A program made the position numbers and the translations under genes. The notes beneath the pieces are model-generated. The model searched no databases. It was not told where the DNA came from and saw nothing but the letters and a program-made list of their open reading frames with translations. 64,000 bases of DNA from Polytrichum commune (Eukaryota; Streptophyta; Polytrichopsida; Polytrichales; Polytrichaceae), in assembly GCA_950295325.1 (NCBI GenBank), contig OX485805.1:19207501-19271500 (forward strand). Direction: 5' to 3'. Position 1 is the stretch's first letter; every line of letters starts with the position of its first letter. This document shows positions 1 to 12,191 of this stretch, piece after piece.

Positions 1-3000
1 ATGTGGTGTTCATGGGTTGGGTGGGGAGGGGTCACCTCGACCCTTAAGTATGCAATGCGCGAGGAGCCTTGATGCATGAGCTTGATAAACTTAAGAGCCC
101 TACAACTAATGATGTGATTGTCGATTTCTATTCACCTCGTGGCACGGGTAGGTCACTTAGTGCATTTTAAAAACGACGTGCGGCATAATATAGAGAGGAT
201 TAAAATCATTTGAAATAAAAATTATAAAGGAATTCCAAATAATGAAGGGGCCATTAAATGTAGACAATCCCATTATAAGTAAGTTAGATGGACATAAAAT
301 GTGGGCCATTATTTTTTTGTAAAATTAATATAGGGGCTGAACATAAGGATCCTAGAAGGTATGTTTAGTATGTTTGCTATGGTCTCCTATGTGTTTTCTT
401 CATAACTTTGTTTGCAATGATATTATTGTTTGCACCCTTCTTTGTTTCCATGGTTTCCCTTAACACTCGTCAATGCGTTAGGAAGTAGATTAGCTTTTAT
501 TACTTAAAAGGAATATAGAGTACAAAAAATTACAGTGACTTGGACAATATAAGTAATGGAAGGGTGCAAACAAATGGGCCATTTTTGAAATTTAAGTAAT
601 TATAGGGAGGCCTTAATTCAGCCCTTGAAGGTAAATAGCCCCAAAACAAAAAAAAACCCCAGCCGCACGTGGTGCACAAAAATGCCTTAGAGTGACCTAC
701 CCGTGCCTCGTGGCCGTTTGTGGATTTCAAGTACCCCGAGGGGCTTTTGGTTGGTGATGAGCATGAACCTAGCATTGATTGAAATACAAGACCTGAAGAT
801 GAATTTCAATGGGTGACAACAGTATAATCTTGTATCATGATACCTCCTGCCACACCGACCTTGTTATGGCCATGCATCCTCGCGTGGATCAAGGATGGGA
901 GTGCTTACAAGTGGCATATGTTGTAATCCTTGGGGAGCCGAAGGCATGCTGATCATTGGCTCTTATGGTCATATGGTCAACCCAAATTGCTTGTTGCCTC
1001 ACATGATGGAAACACATTGTTGTCCTTCATGCATAGCCCTGCTACAAACAAATTGGCTTAGGATGGGGAATGTCTCTGAATTTTGAGTACAATATCACCA
1101 ACGGTGAACTGCCCACAAAACATGACAATCCTCATGATTATAATTGGTAGGCATGATAGTATGTCAAGGAACTATGAGGTTATCCGATGAATCTCAACCA
1201 CATCACAGGAGTAGTGTATGAGTTTTACCTTGGTCGTACACGTAAAGCATATGGTGAGAGAGCAATTTGTATCAAATCACAGGCCCACACCCCCAAGGTT
1301 ACATTTATGACTTTATAACTAGGACATGATAGAAGTGATAGATTAGGTGGAGACGAGATTGAGAGGAGGGCAATTATCATGATGGTGTTTGTTGGCAACT
1401 AGTCTCATCAGCAAAGAGCATGCTTTGATATGATTAGGAATGAGAATGAGATATGGTTGGATGTGGAAATGAATTTGGCTAGCTGTCAAAGTCGATTGCC
1501 TCATAATCTAACGGCTATAGGCTATGAATTTATATGATTATTTAAGGGTGTTGCAAGAATCAAAGCAAACCTTTGTGTGTTCTATGACAATGAAGAACAT
1601 GAATTAAGTGAATCTCGATTACAATCAAGAAATGATATATGAGATAAAGTGAAGGAACAAATCCCTTGAGCAATGTAATTTGAATGACGATTGATGGCAT
1701 TAAATGATTGTTTAATTAAGGAAGAAAATACTAACCCCAATAGGATGAAAATCCATTGGAAGACTATTGCCAATATACGAAAAGACTATTACGAAAGCGT
1801 TTGAGCTTCACGATGGAATTAGAAGGCATGAAATTAGAGTGATAGAAGTCGTAAGATAGGACAGACTCACATACATGCACAAGAAACCTAAGAGTGGAAA
1901 ATAAGCCTAAGGAAGAAGAAATAAAGAAGGAAATGACCCAATGCATTTACCCACACTAAATATAAAATATAATAATAGGCATTTTATAATAATAGGCATG
2001 TTCAACCTCATGCCAAGCTTGTTGTTGTGGGACACCATTGGAATTTTTTTTGGAGGTTGTCGATTGGTCCATGCAGCCAATGTGGCCAATGTGGCCATTG
2101 ACTACCATATCGACTACAACTCGTAGTCGATCTAGATAAGGTGACTACTCCTAGAAGTTGTCATGGCAATCAACTTTCATATCGATTGCTAGATGAAATA
2201 GACTTGACAATTGACTATCCTATTGACTATAACGAGAAATCAAAAAGTCTAGATCGATTGCCATGTTGACTGCATAGATCAACTACACTAAGTCGACTGC
2301 AAATTACTAAGTTGAATGCTCACCATTAGTTGACAACACTAGGTTGACTACCAACAAACAATCGTAGTAATTGATTTTCCTATGTCGAGTGCTAAGTAGC
2401 AGGTGACTGGGTAATTGACATGGATTGATTGATAAGTAGAAGTTGTTTGCTTTGGTCGATTGCCACTTTGAAGTTGGCAAAATGTCTCCTCCATTTTGAT
2501 TGTTGCATGCAACAAATATATACAGTATTATTATTACATGATGGTTGAATGAAGTTGAATGATAGGGAATGACGGGCCAACAAGGTTCCAATAGGGTGTT
2601 TTCATGGCTTACCAAAAAGCAAAGGCATTCGAATGTGGGATTAACTAGTCCTATGGGGTTGGAACCAAACATAACCCCCCGTTTGGAAGGTAGCAAACAT
2701 GTTTGTTGAATTGTCCCTGCCCAAGGAGGAGCTTCCAAGGCCTTAGGTTCATCCACTAAGAGTGGAAAGCCAATGGTGAAATATGCGGAAGTTATAACAA
2801 AAGGGATCTATGATACCATGATAGACTAATATGTGTGCAACAATGAGTACGTTCAAATGAAACTTTATTTGGAACATGCCAAAAGAACAAGTGGCCAACA
2901 TAATGAAGAAGTTGATTGAGGTTGCCATTGAATATGCAATGGATGGACCCAAATTTACCGAGGGTCCTTTGACTTTTGGGTGATTAATAAGGCCCAAAAT

Positions 3001-4490
3001 GGAGATTCAACCTCAAGCGATTGGTTGATAATGCCCTCCAAAGCGGGTGAGGTGGTGACCCCTTGAGCGGCAAAGATGAGGGTTGTGCTTACGTGGTGGT
3101 AATCCCATGCCAAAAAATATTCCAAAATGGCTAGCAAGACAATTTTTTGGAAGAAACATAAATTGGAGAAGTGGGTAAGGGTGTCATACTTGTGCCAATT
3201 AATGTGGATTCCCAATATAGCAAAGATGCTTGTCTTGGAGAGCAAGGAAAAAATGGGGGTATGGGGAAATTTCAAGGTAGAGATTGAGGGTGACAAATGT
3301 TGTCTTCAAGTATTACATGGGCCCAAAAAACTCCAAAGATCGGAGGTATGCAGAAAGCTCAAATCCAATCTAGTGCAAAGGCATGCGTTTTAAAGAATTT
3401 GCATCTTGCCTACATGAAATTTTGGTTGATCAATAGTGAGGCCAATGTGGGCTACACACTATGGTGGAATGGGGGAACTCTACGAGAAATGTATATTTGA
3501 GATAGACCCCATCGACCAATTGCCAACTTCATGTTAATTGGTCCAACCAAAGGGCAACAGTGGGACCAAGTTCAAAGGTTCCAGATGACGAGGGTAAAGT
3601 TGTCTTGGACTTTGATATGGTCATGTCGGAATTGCACAATATAGATGTGCAACACAACAATCTTTTCATAGACAACATTATGCTCCACTGGGAGTTGGAC
3701 AAAAACTTAATGATTGGAGTGTGCAATTAGGGGTGCGCATCGCACATGGGTGAACATGTTGAATCACCATGGCTTGTGGAAACCAAAGATGTCAAAAGAA
3801 AACTGAAGAGCTACGTAGTATGATTTAGTATATAAATCCTCCCCATGTGGTGTCCACAATCTATGTGAGATATGTATACATGAGTGATAAAACCATGGTA
3901 GTCCTCTTGTATGTATTTGTCCGTATCTTTTGTTTAACTTCAAATTGCATTTTGTTGTTGTTGGAGGAGATGGTACTATGTTTCGCTGTCTAAGTTTTCT
4001 TAGTTCAATACAACTCCAAAAAAAATTCTTATTAGCACAATCAAGGTCCAAACATCTGTCTAGAACACATTTTCTCTTCAAACCTCCTCACTTCTTGAAA
4101 ATGCATCTTCAAATTCGTTCATGTGGAGATTATGATTTGTCCAGCTATGTACATGTGTTCAATTGAGTTGAAGATATGTTGGTGGGTGGTCATGGTTACT
4201 CCTCCCGTGCTTTCTAAATTCATACCGCCAAAATTTTGCATCTTCGGCAACTTCCACGTGCTTCCAAACTCTTTCTTGGAGCAAAATCACCTTGACTTTG
4301 TAGCCTCACATGATGTAGTTGCCAAAGCCTCATAGTTTCATGGATTCATGAACTTCCTTTCATGTGGGATCCATTTTTAGGTAGACGAATAAGAGAATCT
4401 ACAACTACCTGTATTTGCTTCCTTTGCTCTAACCCTAGTGCTTAGAAACACCACTCAGCTTTGCTACCATGTTGGTATTCAAAGAGCTTA
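1..4490. other. Gene-free, decayed repeat-like DNA
   Basis: No gene was recognised. Frames at 2307 (-), 2955 (-) and 3127 (+) are short and carry no known motif. The density of stops in every frame is about that of random AT-rich DNA. The only structure noted is the motif-rich stretch at 2050-2470. Confidence 0.5.
2050..2470 (+). repeat. Degenerate short repeats built on TCGATTGCC/TTGACT
   Basis: Motifs such as GTCGATTG, ATCGATTG, GTCGACTGC, ATTGACTA and GTTGACT occur more than a dozen times, in both orientations. CGACTACAACTCGTAGTCG (2111-2129) is a 7-bp-arm hairpin. There is no fixed period. Confidence 0.45.
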
Positions 4491-4492
4491 TA

Positions 4493-5015
4493 ATGCCCCC
4501 TTCCCACCTGACTTTAGTTAAGACCCAAAGTATTTCCTAAAAACCGGGTAAAGCTCCCTCGGTTATAGCGGAGGCATCCGACCATCCCAATGCACCTACA
4601 AGAACTTGCTCCGGAGATTTCCAAGTAGGTTTTAGTTAAGTAGCTTTCACACATGTTCATTGTTTAATCTACCAAGCAATGAATGTTGGGTAGTTTTTGT
4701 CCCATCCCCAAATGCCTTACTACTCACCTATCTTACCATCGGTTTTTGGTAATGGGGCTCCTCGTGCCCTCATAGCTAAGACTAAAAAGCAACCAATCAC
4801 AAGGGTGGGAGGCGACACTTTTAAAGCTCCTATATTCTTGCCTCATGTTTAGGTACCGATGGGAGGATCGGTGGTTGAGGCTTAAAACCTCCACTTTTAA
4901 GCCATGCCACATCACTTGCCAACGAGGCTTGGCACTAGATAATATCGATGGTGTGAAGGCCGGTTTGTTAGAACCAACTTTTAGTCTTAGCTAAAGTCAG
5001 GTGGGAAGGGGGCAT
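4493..5015. mobile_element. TIR element with ATGCCCCC ends, 523 bp, TA duplication
   Basis: ATGCCCCCTTCCCACCTGAC, continuing TTTAGTTAAGAC, pairs with GTCTTAGCTAAAGTCAGGTG continuing GGAAGGGGGCAT. The TIR is about 32 bp with one mismatch. TA occurs at 4491-4492 and 5016-5017. There is no coding capacity. A second copy lies at 48431. Confidence 0.85.
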
Positions 5016-5525
5016 TAGTGCTCTATAGAACGTCTTGGTATTAAGAGTGTGTGAGAGGAGAGAAATCTCATAATTATAGAACATTTGTACATGATACCAG
5101 AATCTAAGTGAATCTTAAGATTGGAAATCTTAGGCTGGAAGTGAAGGGTTGAGTCTCAAGTTGATGGATGAAGACATGTAGGAGTTGGATGTAACCAATA
5201 TTACGTACATTAGATGAAACCCTAGGTGTTTGTTGCTAGTTAACATGTTTTACTACGAACATGGTTGGCTAGGTTGCTTGTAAAAATAGCAAAAATGGCT
5301 CATGAGCCTTTCCTAGAGTGTTTAAGATATGCATTGAGATGTAGTGATAGTCTTGGGTAGAATTATACTGCAAGTGTTTAACATTAGAAGTTAACCTGAT
5401 CCCTTCAATATGACATAAACATAATGGCAAGTAGGCATAACTAAGACGACTAACTACATTCAAAGCACATGTATATGAACACATTGTGAAAACCATGAGT
5501 TGAAAATGAGGCACATTTTGGGTTG

Positions 5526-5870
5526 GAATATATAGAATATAACCGGTGGTTAGTTGCAGATGAACCGGTTGAGTTTCAGAAATAACTGGTTGAAGTTGGA
5601 GACTTCAGCAGAATTACGGAGCATTTTAGAGGAATCTAATATAGAATATAACCGGTGGTTAGTTGCAGATGAACCGGCTGAGTTTGAGAAATAACCGGTT
5701 GAAGATGGGGACTTCAGGAGACTTATGGATCATTTAAAGGAATCTACAAAAGAATATACCTTAAATGAATACAGCATAACCGGAAGATGTCAACATGTAG
5801 CCGGTTGGATTTAGAATCACTAGGTAGGATCTTGACCAACTATGCCCAAAAACTTCCCGGGCACTGCCTT
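5526..5870 (+). repeat. Tandem and dispersed AACCGGT repeat (family E), uninterrupted copy
   Basis: ATATAGAATATAACCGGTGG begins at about 5529 and again at 5640, giving two units of about 111 bp. A shorter third part carries AACCGG up to 5820. The tail AATCACTAGGTAGGATCTTG continues ACC, and 5818-5822 is the empty target matching the MITE insertion at 7176. Confidence 0.8.
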
Positions 5871-6473
5871 GGGACACACAAATCTCTTGCTTTTACTCTA
5901 CAATATTGTATATTGTGCTTTGCTGCAAGTGAGACAAGAAAACGGTAGAACCGTGAGGCTCTGTCCTTTCTTATGAAAGACTACAAGTGTAGTTGTATGC
6001 TTTGCTCATGCTAGTCCATGACTATTTACTATACCTATAACAAACTATAACCAATCATATTTTTTCAATACATTTTAGGGAACAACTATAGTAAACTAGA
6101 TGTATATAACTATAGTTAACTACATTTTTTGGCAGTTCAAATCGTGAACAACTATAGTTACGAAAGGCAACTAGTTAACTAATAGATGAAGTAGTTGGTT
6201 AGTTGTCCAAGGTATGCAAACTTTCATCATATACCTTAGATAAACTGGACCAAAAATAATAGGAACATGTAACGTCCAAGTGTGAACGCAAAGTGGTTAG
6301 GAATTTTGCTCTTGAAACATAAAACTTGATGCATAGTCTCCGTCCTACAGACAGAGCCAAAAAAAAGAAAAAAGAAGCAATTCTCAATTCTAAGGCCTAT
6401 ATGATCCAAGACTCTCAACTCTCCGACCTGTGGTCTCAACTAGAGCTTGAAGATAGATAGATAGATAAAAACT

Positions 6474-6499
6474 CCGATCCTTTAATTATAAAGGATCGG
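6474..6499. repeat. Perfect 11-bp inverted repeat
   Basis: CCGATCCTTTA and TAAAGGATCGG flank a 4-nt ATTA loop. A (GATA)n run precedes it (6453-6467). Confidence 0.8.
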
Positions 6500-6779
6500 C
6501 GTGAATAGAGTGTCTGTTCGTCTTGGCAAAGAACTATTGCCTCTAGAGCTTGGAATTATTTAGACAGCCCAGAAAGCCTGAGATGTCTATGCCATAATAA
6601 CATAGCAACATTTTTCTTTGAGAAATCATCCCCAAAGGTGAGAATATGCTTACTTTCCATTTTAAAAACGACTGGCATTGGACAACATAGGTCTGAGTGG
6701 ATCAATTGAAGTGAGTCGAGTTGTGGATATTGTCATGTATTTTGTGGTGGACCAAGTATTTAATCACAATTGTCAAACT

Positions 6780-7004
6780 AGTTAGGGAGACCTATATACC
6801 ATTTAATGAGCACGAGAATGTTCACTTTGATGAGAAATAAGGTACTTATAGGAGCTCCACAAAACATGAGGATAGCGGCTACAGCCTTGATTTGGATTTG
6901 CTAACTGTCTCATACTAATCGTGTGTTTCCATATCCTAAGAGAAGCCGGCTAGTCGGGGGACAAAAAGCAACCATTTAAGACCCATATAACTTTAACATG
7001 GAGA
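6780..7004 (+). repeat. Family C tail copy
   Basis: It shares GGAGCTCCA..A.ATGAGGA, CATACTAATCGTGT, CATATCCTAAGAGAAG, and TTTAAGACCCAT with the tail at 9300-9540. Confidence 0.5.
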
Positions 7005-7450
7005 ATCCGATTGTTAGTTACATATGAACCAGTTGAGATTTGGACAATAAACTGGTTGAAGGTCCAGACTTCAAAAAAAAACCCCATCTTTCTAGAGGAA
7101 TCTATGGAATATACCTCAAATTCGTAAAGAAAAACCGAGAGATGTCAACAGGTAACCGGTTGAGCTTGAAAACACTACACAAAATATGATATTTAGTGTG
7201 ACTTATTGTTTGGAGTTACATGTTCCTACATCTTTTTAAATTTTAATGTACTTTTTTACCAAGCAAAGATGTTAATGTTCTATAGTGTGCAAACAACCAA
7301 TTCGACCATGGTTGATAAAAAATGAGATGCACAGTAGACAGTTATAGCATTGCGTAATTCCAAATAGTAAGTCACACTAAATATCATATTTTGTGTAGCT
7401 AGGATCTTGACCGATTATGCCCAAATCCTCTCTGGAAACTGGTGTACCAA
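7005..7450 (+). repeat. Family E copy interrupted by the A1 MITE
   Basis: It is homologous to 5640-5870: TTAGTTACATATGAACCAGT, GAATATACCT, GATGTCAACA, AACCGGTTG, then the 7178-7395 MITE, then TAGGATCTTGACC and TATGCCCAAA. Confidence 0.75.
7178..7395. mobile_element. Family A1 MITE, 218 bp, TA target duplication
   Basis: The left end is CACAAAATATGATATTTAGT and the right end is its inverse (ACTAAATATCATATTTTGTG). TA lies on both sides (7176-7177 and 7396-7397). The TIR is itself nearly palindromic (CACTAAATAT-N-ATATTTAGTG). There is no coding capacity. It sits inside a repeat whose uninterrupted copy ends at 5821, giving an empty site for comparison. TA duplication is typical of Tc1/mariner-type elements, but the TIR is not the Stowaway consensus. 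Confidence 0.85.
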
Positions 7451-7454
7451 CTTA

Positions 7455-7966
7455 GGGCCACTTCACACACGAGACTGAGAGCCCGTGCCCATTACACTTC
7501 AAGCACTCTCATTGGTGGAAAAGGCGGAGCCGGTCCAAGTTCGAGCTTCACACTACACTTGAGGGACCCACGGAGTATGTGAATGCAAGGTGATGGATGT
7601 AAAGTCTACATGGATTCCTACATGGCATCCAATGGATCATGTTTCCTGGTCACTTGCACTATTTTCAAAAACCATCTTTTGGAGGTAGGCGCAACACAAA
7701 ACCATTGGGAGACCATGGTACTCCGAACACTCACGACCGTTGATTTATCCTATTTTATCATGCGTGAGAACCCGCATGGATAGAAATTCATTGAAATAAC
7801 AAGCATTTGGTTGAGGACCCGGTCACATATGACTTCCCACTACACTTGAGGGTCCGTGACCACACTACATCATTTTGGAGGTAAGTTGGGACGGCCTTTG
7901 AACACTTTCTTTTGGGCTCTCTCAATTTCATTATCACGGCTCTTTGGCTCGTGTGTGAACTGGCCC
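7455..7966 (+). mobile_element. Tourist-like (PIF/Harbinger-type) MITE, 512 bp, copy 1
   Basis: The left TIR GGGCCACTTCACACACGAG pairs with the right end CTCGTGTGTGAACTGGCCC. TTA flanks both sides (7452-7454 and 7967-7969), the TWA-type target of PIF/Harbinger elements. There is no transposase. An internal 66-codon ORF at 7583 is partly kept in the copy at 55441 but shows no transposase motifs. Confidence 0.85.
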
Positions 7967-8277
7967 TTAATGATGAGATGCCTCAAAGATTATAGGGTTA
8001 AAACAAATATACATTAAAATTAAAAAAATTAAATTAAAATGGTAGATATTTTAGTGGATTTTTATGCATCCTCCTCATCCTGTAGAAATCGAATCCCCCC
8101 TCTTTGTTGCATGTGTAGTGGCAATTATATATGCCTTTTGCATATTGTTCTTTAAAGTGCCGTGCCTCAAAAGGTCCCGTCTCCTCTCATGCCTACCGCA
8201 AATGTGGGAGCAAGTGGTGAAGTTGGAATACTTGGATTGGCGGCCCTTCTTGTCGCCAAACTCACATAAACTAGCCT

Positions 8278-9540
8278 TATCTCGACACCCCCTCGCCCCC
8301 CCCCCCCCCTCCACGTCAAGGGATGGGAGAACAAAACATAACCTCATGCACACAACCCTTATTCGGTTACTTATTTTATTGAAACACCTAAAGTCGAGTG
8401 GTATGTGGTTTGGTGTGCTTCCAAGAACGGTTACCGAAAATACGTGTAGAGTATATGCACCCATAACCGATCATTTAAGAGATTTTGCGCCAGTTCTAAA
8501 GAAGTATAAGGTGGTGTAAGTTTTTCGTGTGTAGGGAGATAGAAATCAATTGGATTGCAATTTTGTTTGGGTAATTTTATTCCTTGATATAAAAAGTATT
8601 GTGAATGTTTGAAGCCGAAAGTTGGGCTGAACATATCACCGGTATCTAGAGTCTGCCATAACTGCTCATTTGAGTTGCTCATTCGTCCTCACTTTAGCAC
8701 TCAAAACTAGGACATGCGTCATGTCATTATTGGTTCCGGCTTGATCGAAATTCCAATACCATGTAGAATGTTGATGGGGTCCTCATTGGGAATAGGTGCC
8801 TTTACTTTATTTAAAAGAAATTGGATTGTGTGCTATATATATATATAAACCATTGACAATATAATAAATGAGTCTATCTCCCCCTTTATTTACTTTGTGG
8901 TACGTCAAGGGATGGGAGAACAACACACAATGTGCACAACCCCTATTTGGTTACTTACCTTATTCGTATACATATAGTTGAGTGGTTTGTGGTTTGGTGT
9001 GGCTCCAAGAACGGTGACCACAAAGACACGTGTTCAAAAGATAGTAGACTATGTGCTCAAAATGTGATAACCGTTAATTATGTAACAAACTAGCCCTGTC
9101 TCCCCATAATTTATTTCAGTTTGTCAAGGGATGAGAGAACCACACATGTTACACACAACCTTTATCTGGTTTCTTATCTTATTGAAACACCTATAGTTGA
9201 GTGGTATGCGGTTTGGTGTGGCTACAAGAACAGTTACCAAAAAGACATGTGTTCAAAAAAAACATTGGACTATGTGCTTAAACTATGATAACCAATTCAT
9301 ACTCAACAATCAGTATCATTGGGGAGGGGAATATATGACCATCTAATAAACATGAGAGTCTTCGCTTCAATAATGAATAAGATGTTCATATGAGCTCCAA
9401 GAATTATGAAGAAAGTGGTTGTAGACATGATTTGACTATGCTAGCCATCTTGTACTAATCGCGTTATTCGTATCCTAGGAGAAGTGGGTTAGTCGGAAAA
9501 TGTCACCGTTTAGGACCCATCTACCTTACAAGGTGCTCTC
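8278..9540 (+). repeat. Family C repeat cluster, three head units and one tail
   Basis: Heads start near 8278, 8876 and 9099. Each has GTCAAGGGATG(G/A)GAGAAC, CACAACC, GTTAC or GTTTC then TTA, GAGTGGT.TG.GGTTTGGTGT, and AAGAAC.GT.ACC. The last two are adjacent with a 223-bp period. After the third head comes a tail (9300-9540) with AGCTCCAAGAATTATGAAGA and GACCCATCTACC, also seen at 6780-7005 and 52380-52560. The first head follows a 14-C tract (8296-8309). Confidence 0.65.
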
Positions 9541-9722
9541 CTCTAGAATGAATCACCAAAACCAAAGACCATAAGTGATCAACATAATTAATACAAATTC
9601 AAAGTTTGAGTAAAGTTATAAATTAGAACCTCTACAAAATTCCATGTGTCACCTTCAAATATTATAAATTCGGTACCAATGTGTTGAACTTGTTGTTCAC
9701 TTATGGTTATTTAGAGTGCTTA

Positions 9723-10229
9723 GGGCCACTTCACACACGAGACTGAGGGCCCATGACCATTACACTTCAAGCACTCTCATCGGTGGAAAAAGGCAAAGCC
9801 GGTCCAAGTTCGCTTCACACTACTCTTGAGGGACCAACGGAGTATGTGAATGCAAAATGGATGTAAAGTCTACATGGATTCCTACATGGCATTTGAATGG
9901 ATCATGTATTCATGGTCACTTGGACTATTTTCAAAAACCACCTCTTGGAGGTAGGCCTAACACAAAACCATTGGGAGACCATGGCACTCCAAATGCTCAC
10001 AACTGTTGATTTACTCTAATTTATCATGTGTGAGGACCCACATGAATAAAAAATCAGTGAAATATCGTTTGGTTGAGGGCCCGGTCACATATGACTTCAC
10101 ACTACACTTGAGGGTCCGTGACCACACTACATGATTTTGGAGGCCTGTGTTGGGATGGCCTTTGCACACTTTCTTTTGGGCTCTCACAACTTCATGGTCA
10201 CGGCTCTTGGCTCGTGTGTGAAGTGGTCC
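9723..10229 (+). mobile_element. Tourist-like MITE, 507 bp, copy 2
   Basis: It belongs to the same family as 7455-7966, with TTA at 9720-9722 and 10230-10232. The interior aligns along its length (AAAGTCTACATGGATTCCTA; TGAGGGTCCGTGACCACACT). The ORF kept in the other two copies is disrupted here. Confidence 0.85.
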
Positions 10230-10955
10230 TTAGAGTTTTCTCATGAGAAGTGAACCAGAGATGTGTTTATTGAGGATGCGTGACAATTTGTATAGATTGC
10301 GAACGATTATTGAAATCATAATATTTTTATATGTGTTGTGATATTGAATCCATATTTTACACCGTCGCTTAAAAAGAGGAAGTGAAAATAAAGTGGCATG
10401 TGACTATGGTGATGAGATATATGTTATTTTATGACTTCAAATATCCCCTTAATTTAGCATAAATCTATCCAAGCTCCAGATGGAATGATGAACATGTTCA
10501 ATGGGTTAATTTTAGATAATTACACAATCGACCCATGGAAGGTGAATTAATGAAGATGGGAGTGGTTTTATTAGAGAAGTCGGTTTTGAGCATTTTTAAC
10601 ACACGCACATATCCACTTCTACATGTTTACCTTCTTTAAAACTATCCCATAAATCCTTAGAGAGCAAAAGTTCTATAGGGTGCTACATCATTGGAAAGAT
10701 GAATACGTATGAAACCAAACTCATTCTTCGTTCTTAGCATGCATCTTTTCCTTCCTCTCTTACTACACTAAACTCTCATCTTTGTGTATGTCACAATAAT
10801 CAATGTGACCCACTCTAATTGTCCAGTCAAAATGGTCATAATGTGGGCCCAAGTTTGTAAGTCCTCCCTGAAGTCTTCTTGGAAACTTTTGACCAACACC
10901 TTAATTACACACAATAAATAGTCACCTTACATCAAAAGTAGCATAAAATAAAGTA

Positions 10956-11331
10956 CACTAAACAATATATTTAGTGTCATTTTGTATACAATGTCATTGT
11001 GGTAGCTTTCCTATGACACATCTTATGAATAAGTTACAAGTACTCTCATCCCAACCTACTTTTAGTTCATCCAAATGCCAGTTATTGAGCAAATTTTGGT
11101 ATATTTTGCATCCGAACACTTTTGTAACGAAATGTTGTCATGGATGATTGAAATTAGGATAAATTTTTTACTTAGCAAGTGATAGAAATAGCAACGTTGT
11201 AAATTTACAATGCCTAACAAATGACAATTATTGTTAGGTTTGCATTTGGTGTTGGTGACTATACACGCACAGTTGCAATTAGTATTGAGAAAGACAAATA
11301 AAATTGGTGACATTAAATACACTATTTAGTT
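10956..11331. mobile_element. Family A2 TIR element, about 376 bp
   Basis: The left end is CACTAAACAATATATTTAGT and the right end is diverged (GACATTAAATACACTATTTA). TA occurs at 10954-10955 and 11332-11333. The interior shares, in reverse orientation to 22845-23223, TAGTTCATCCA, ATGTTGTCATGGATGATTG and TTTCCTATGACAC. Confidence 0.65.
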
Positions 11332-11644
11332 TAGTGACCCATATCAAGTTCCTAATATGACAACACTAATTTCACATTAGATATATGGTGTGGGTTGAAA
11401 ATTAATGTGGTCCATACATGACCTGCATTGTAAGAATTTAGTGTGGGTTCCAAAGATTCAATGTGGCCAAGCTCGACTCCGAGACAAGCAACATTGTTAT
11501 ATTATTGTTATAATGGGGTTCATATTATTAACATTATTCAGCTGCATGGTTGTGTTACATTCTATATTTAGCAGCTAACATGGGCCTCCATTATTTTCCT
11601 CCATGGGAAGAAACTTAGAAAATAAGAAGAAATTGATGGTGCTA

Positions 11645-11785
11645 CGAATAATGAATAGTGTTGGTACGAAGAATAAGAATATTGTGAATAATGTCGGTAT
11701 TTTCAATGATAGTGTTGTTATGAATAGTATTTTGAAGGAATAATATTGTGATGAATAGTGATTTTTGCGAATAATCCCAGATAGA
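11645..11785 (+). repeat. Degenerate GAATARTG array
   Basis: GAATAATG, GAATAGTG, GAATATTG and GAATAGTA variants recur about nine times in 140 bp without a strict period. The stretch is AT-rich low complexity. Confidence 0.5.
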
Positions 11786-12159
11786 AGAGTGATTCCTGTG
11801 CATAGTGCCAGGAGTATAACTTCACCCATGTTTCCAAGCTCAACCCAAATTTATGAATAGGAAACAAATATTCTTACTTTGTTTTGGGGTCCACAGAATA
11901 TATATATAATTGACATATACCATGGTCATGCAATTGACCCACATGGTTGAATAATGTTATAACATGCAACTACCGATTGATTATAATTATCAAAGCAATG
12001 TCCATGAGGAACAATTACTTTCAAAGGCCACAGCCCACAAGCAATGTAAATCTTAGTAAGGGTGCAAGCACAATATAGTGGACAACTATTGATCCAAAAC
12101 TATATGTTCACTTGGAATTTTGTGAAGAATAATGTCATAATTATTTTTTATTTAAACAA

Positions 12160-12160
12160 A

Positions 12161-12187
<27 letters not shown>
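12160..12187 (+). repeat. (AC)n microsatellite
   Basis: About 14 uninterrupted AC units in an AT-rich intergenic stretch. Confidence 0.95.

Positions 12188-12191
<4 letters not shown>

Noticed and set aside
782-1801. A single frame with several suggestive stretches (for example VVYEFYLGRTRKAYGE) that looked like a decayed gene
   Set aside because: It contains about 16 stops in 340 codons, which is what random AT-rich DNA gives, and no known domain was recognised.
2740-3730. Short open pieces in alternating frames suggesting a retroelement relic
   Set aside because: No motif of gag, RT, integrase or transposase could be named, and the frames are of chance length.
7583-7783. 66-codon ORF similar to one at 55607 (-)
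   Set aside because: Both lie inside copies of the same MITE, so similarity reflects shared ancestry of the element rather than a gene.
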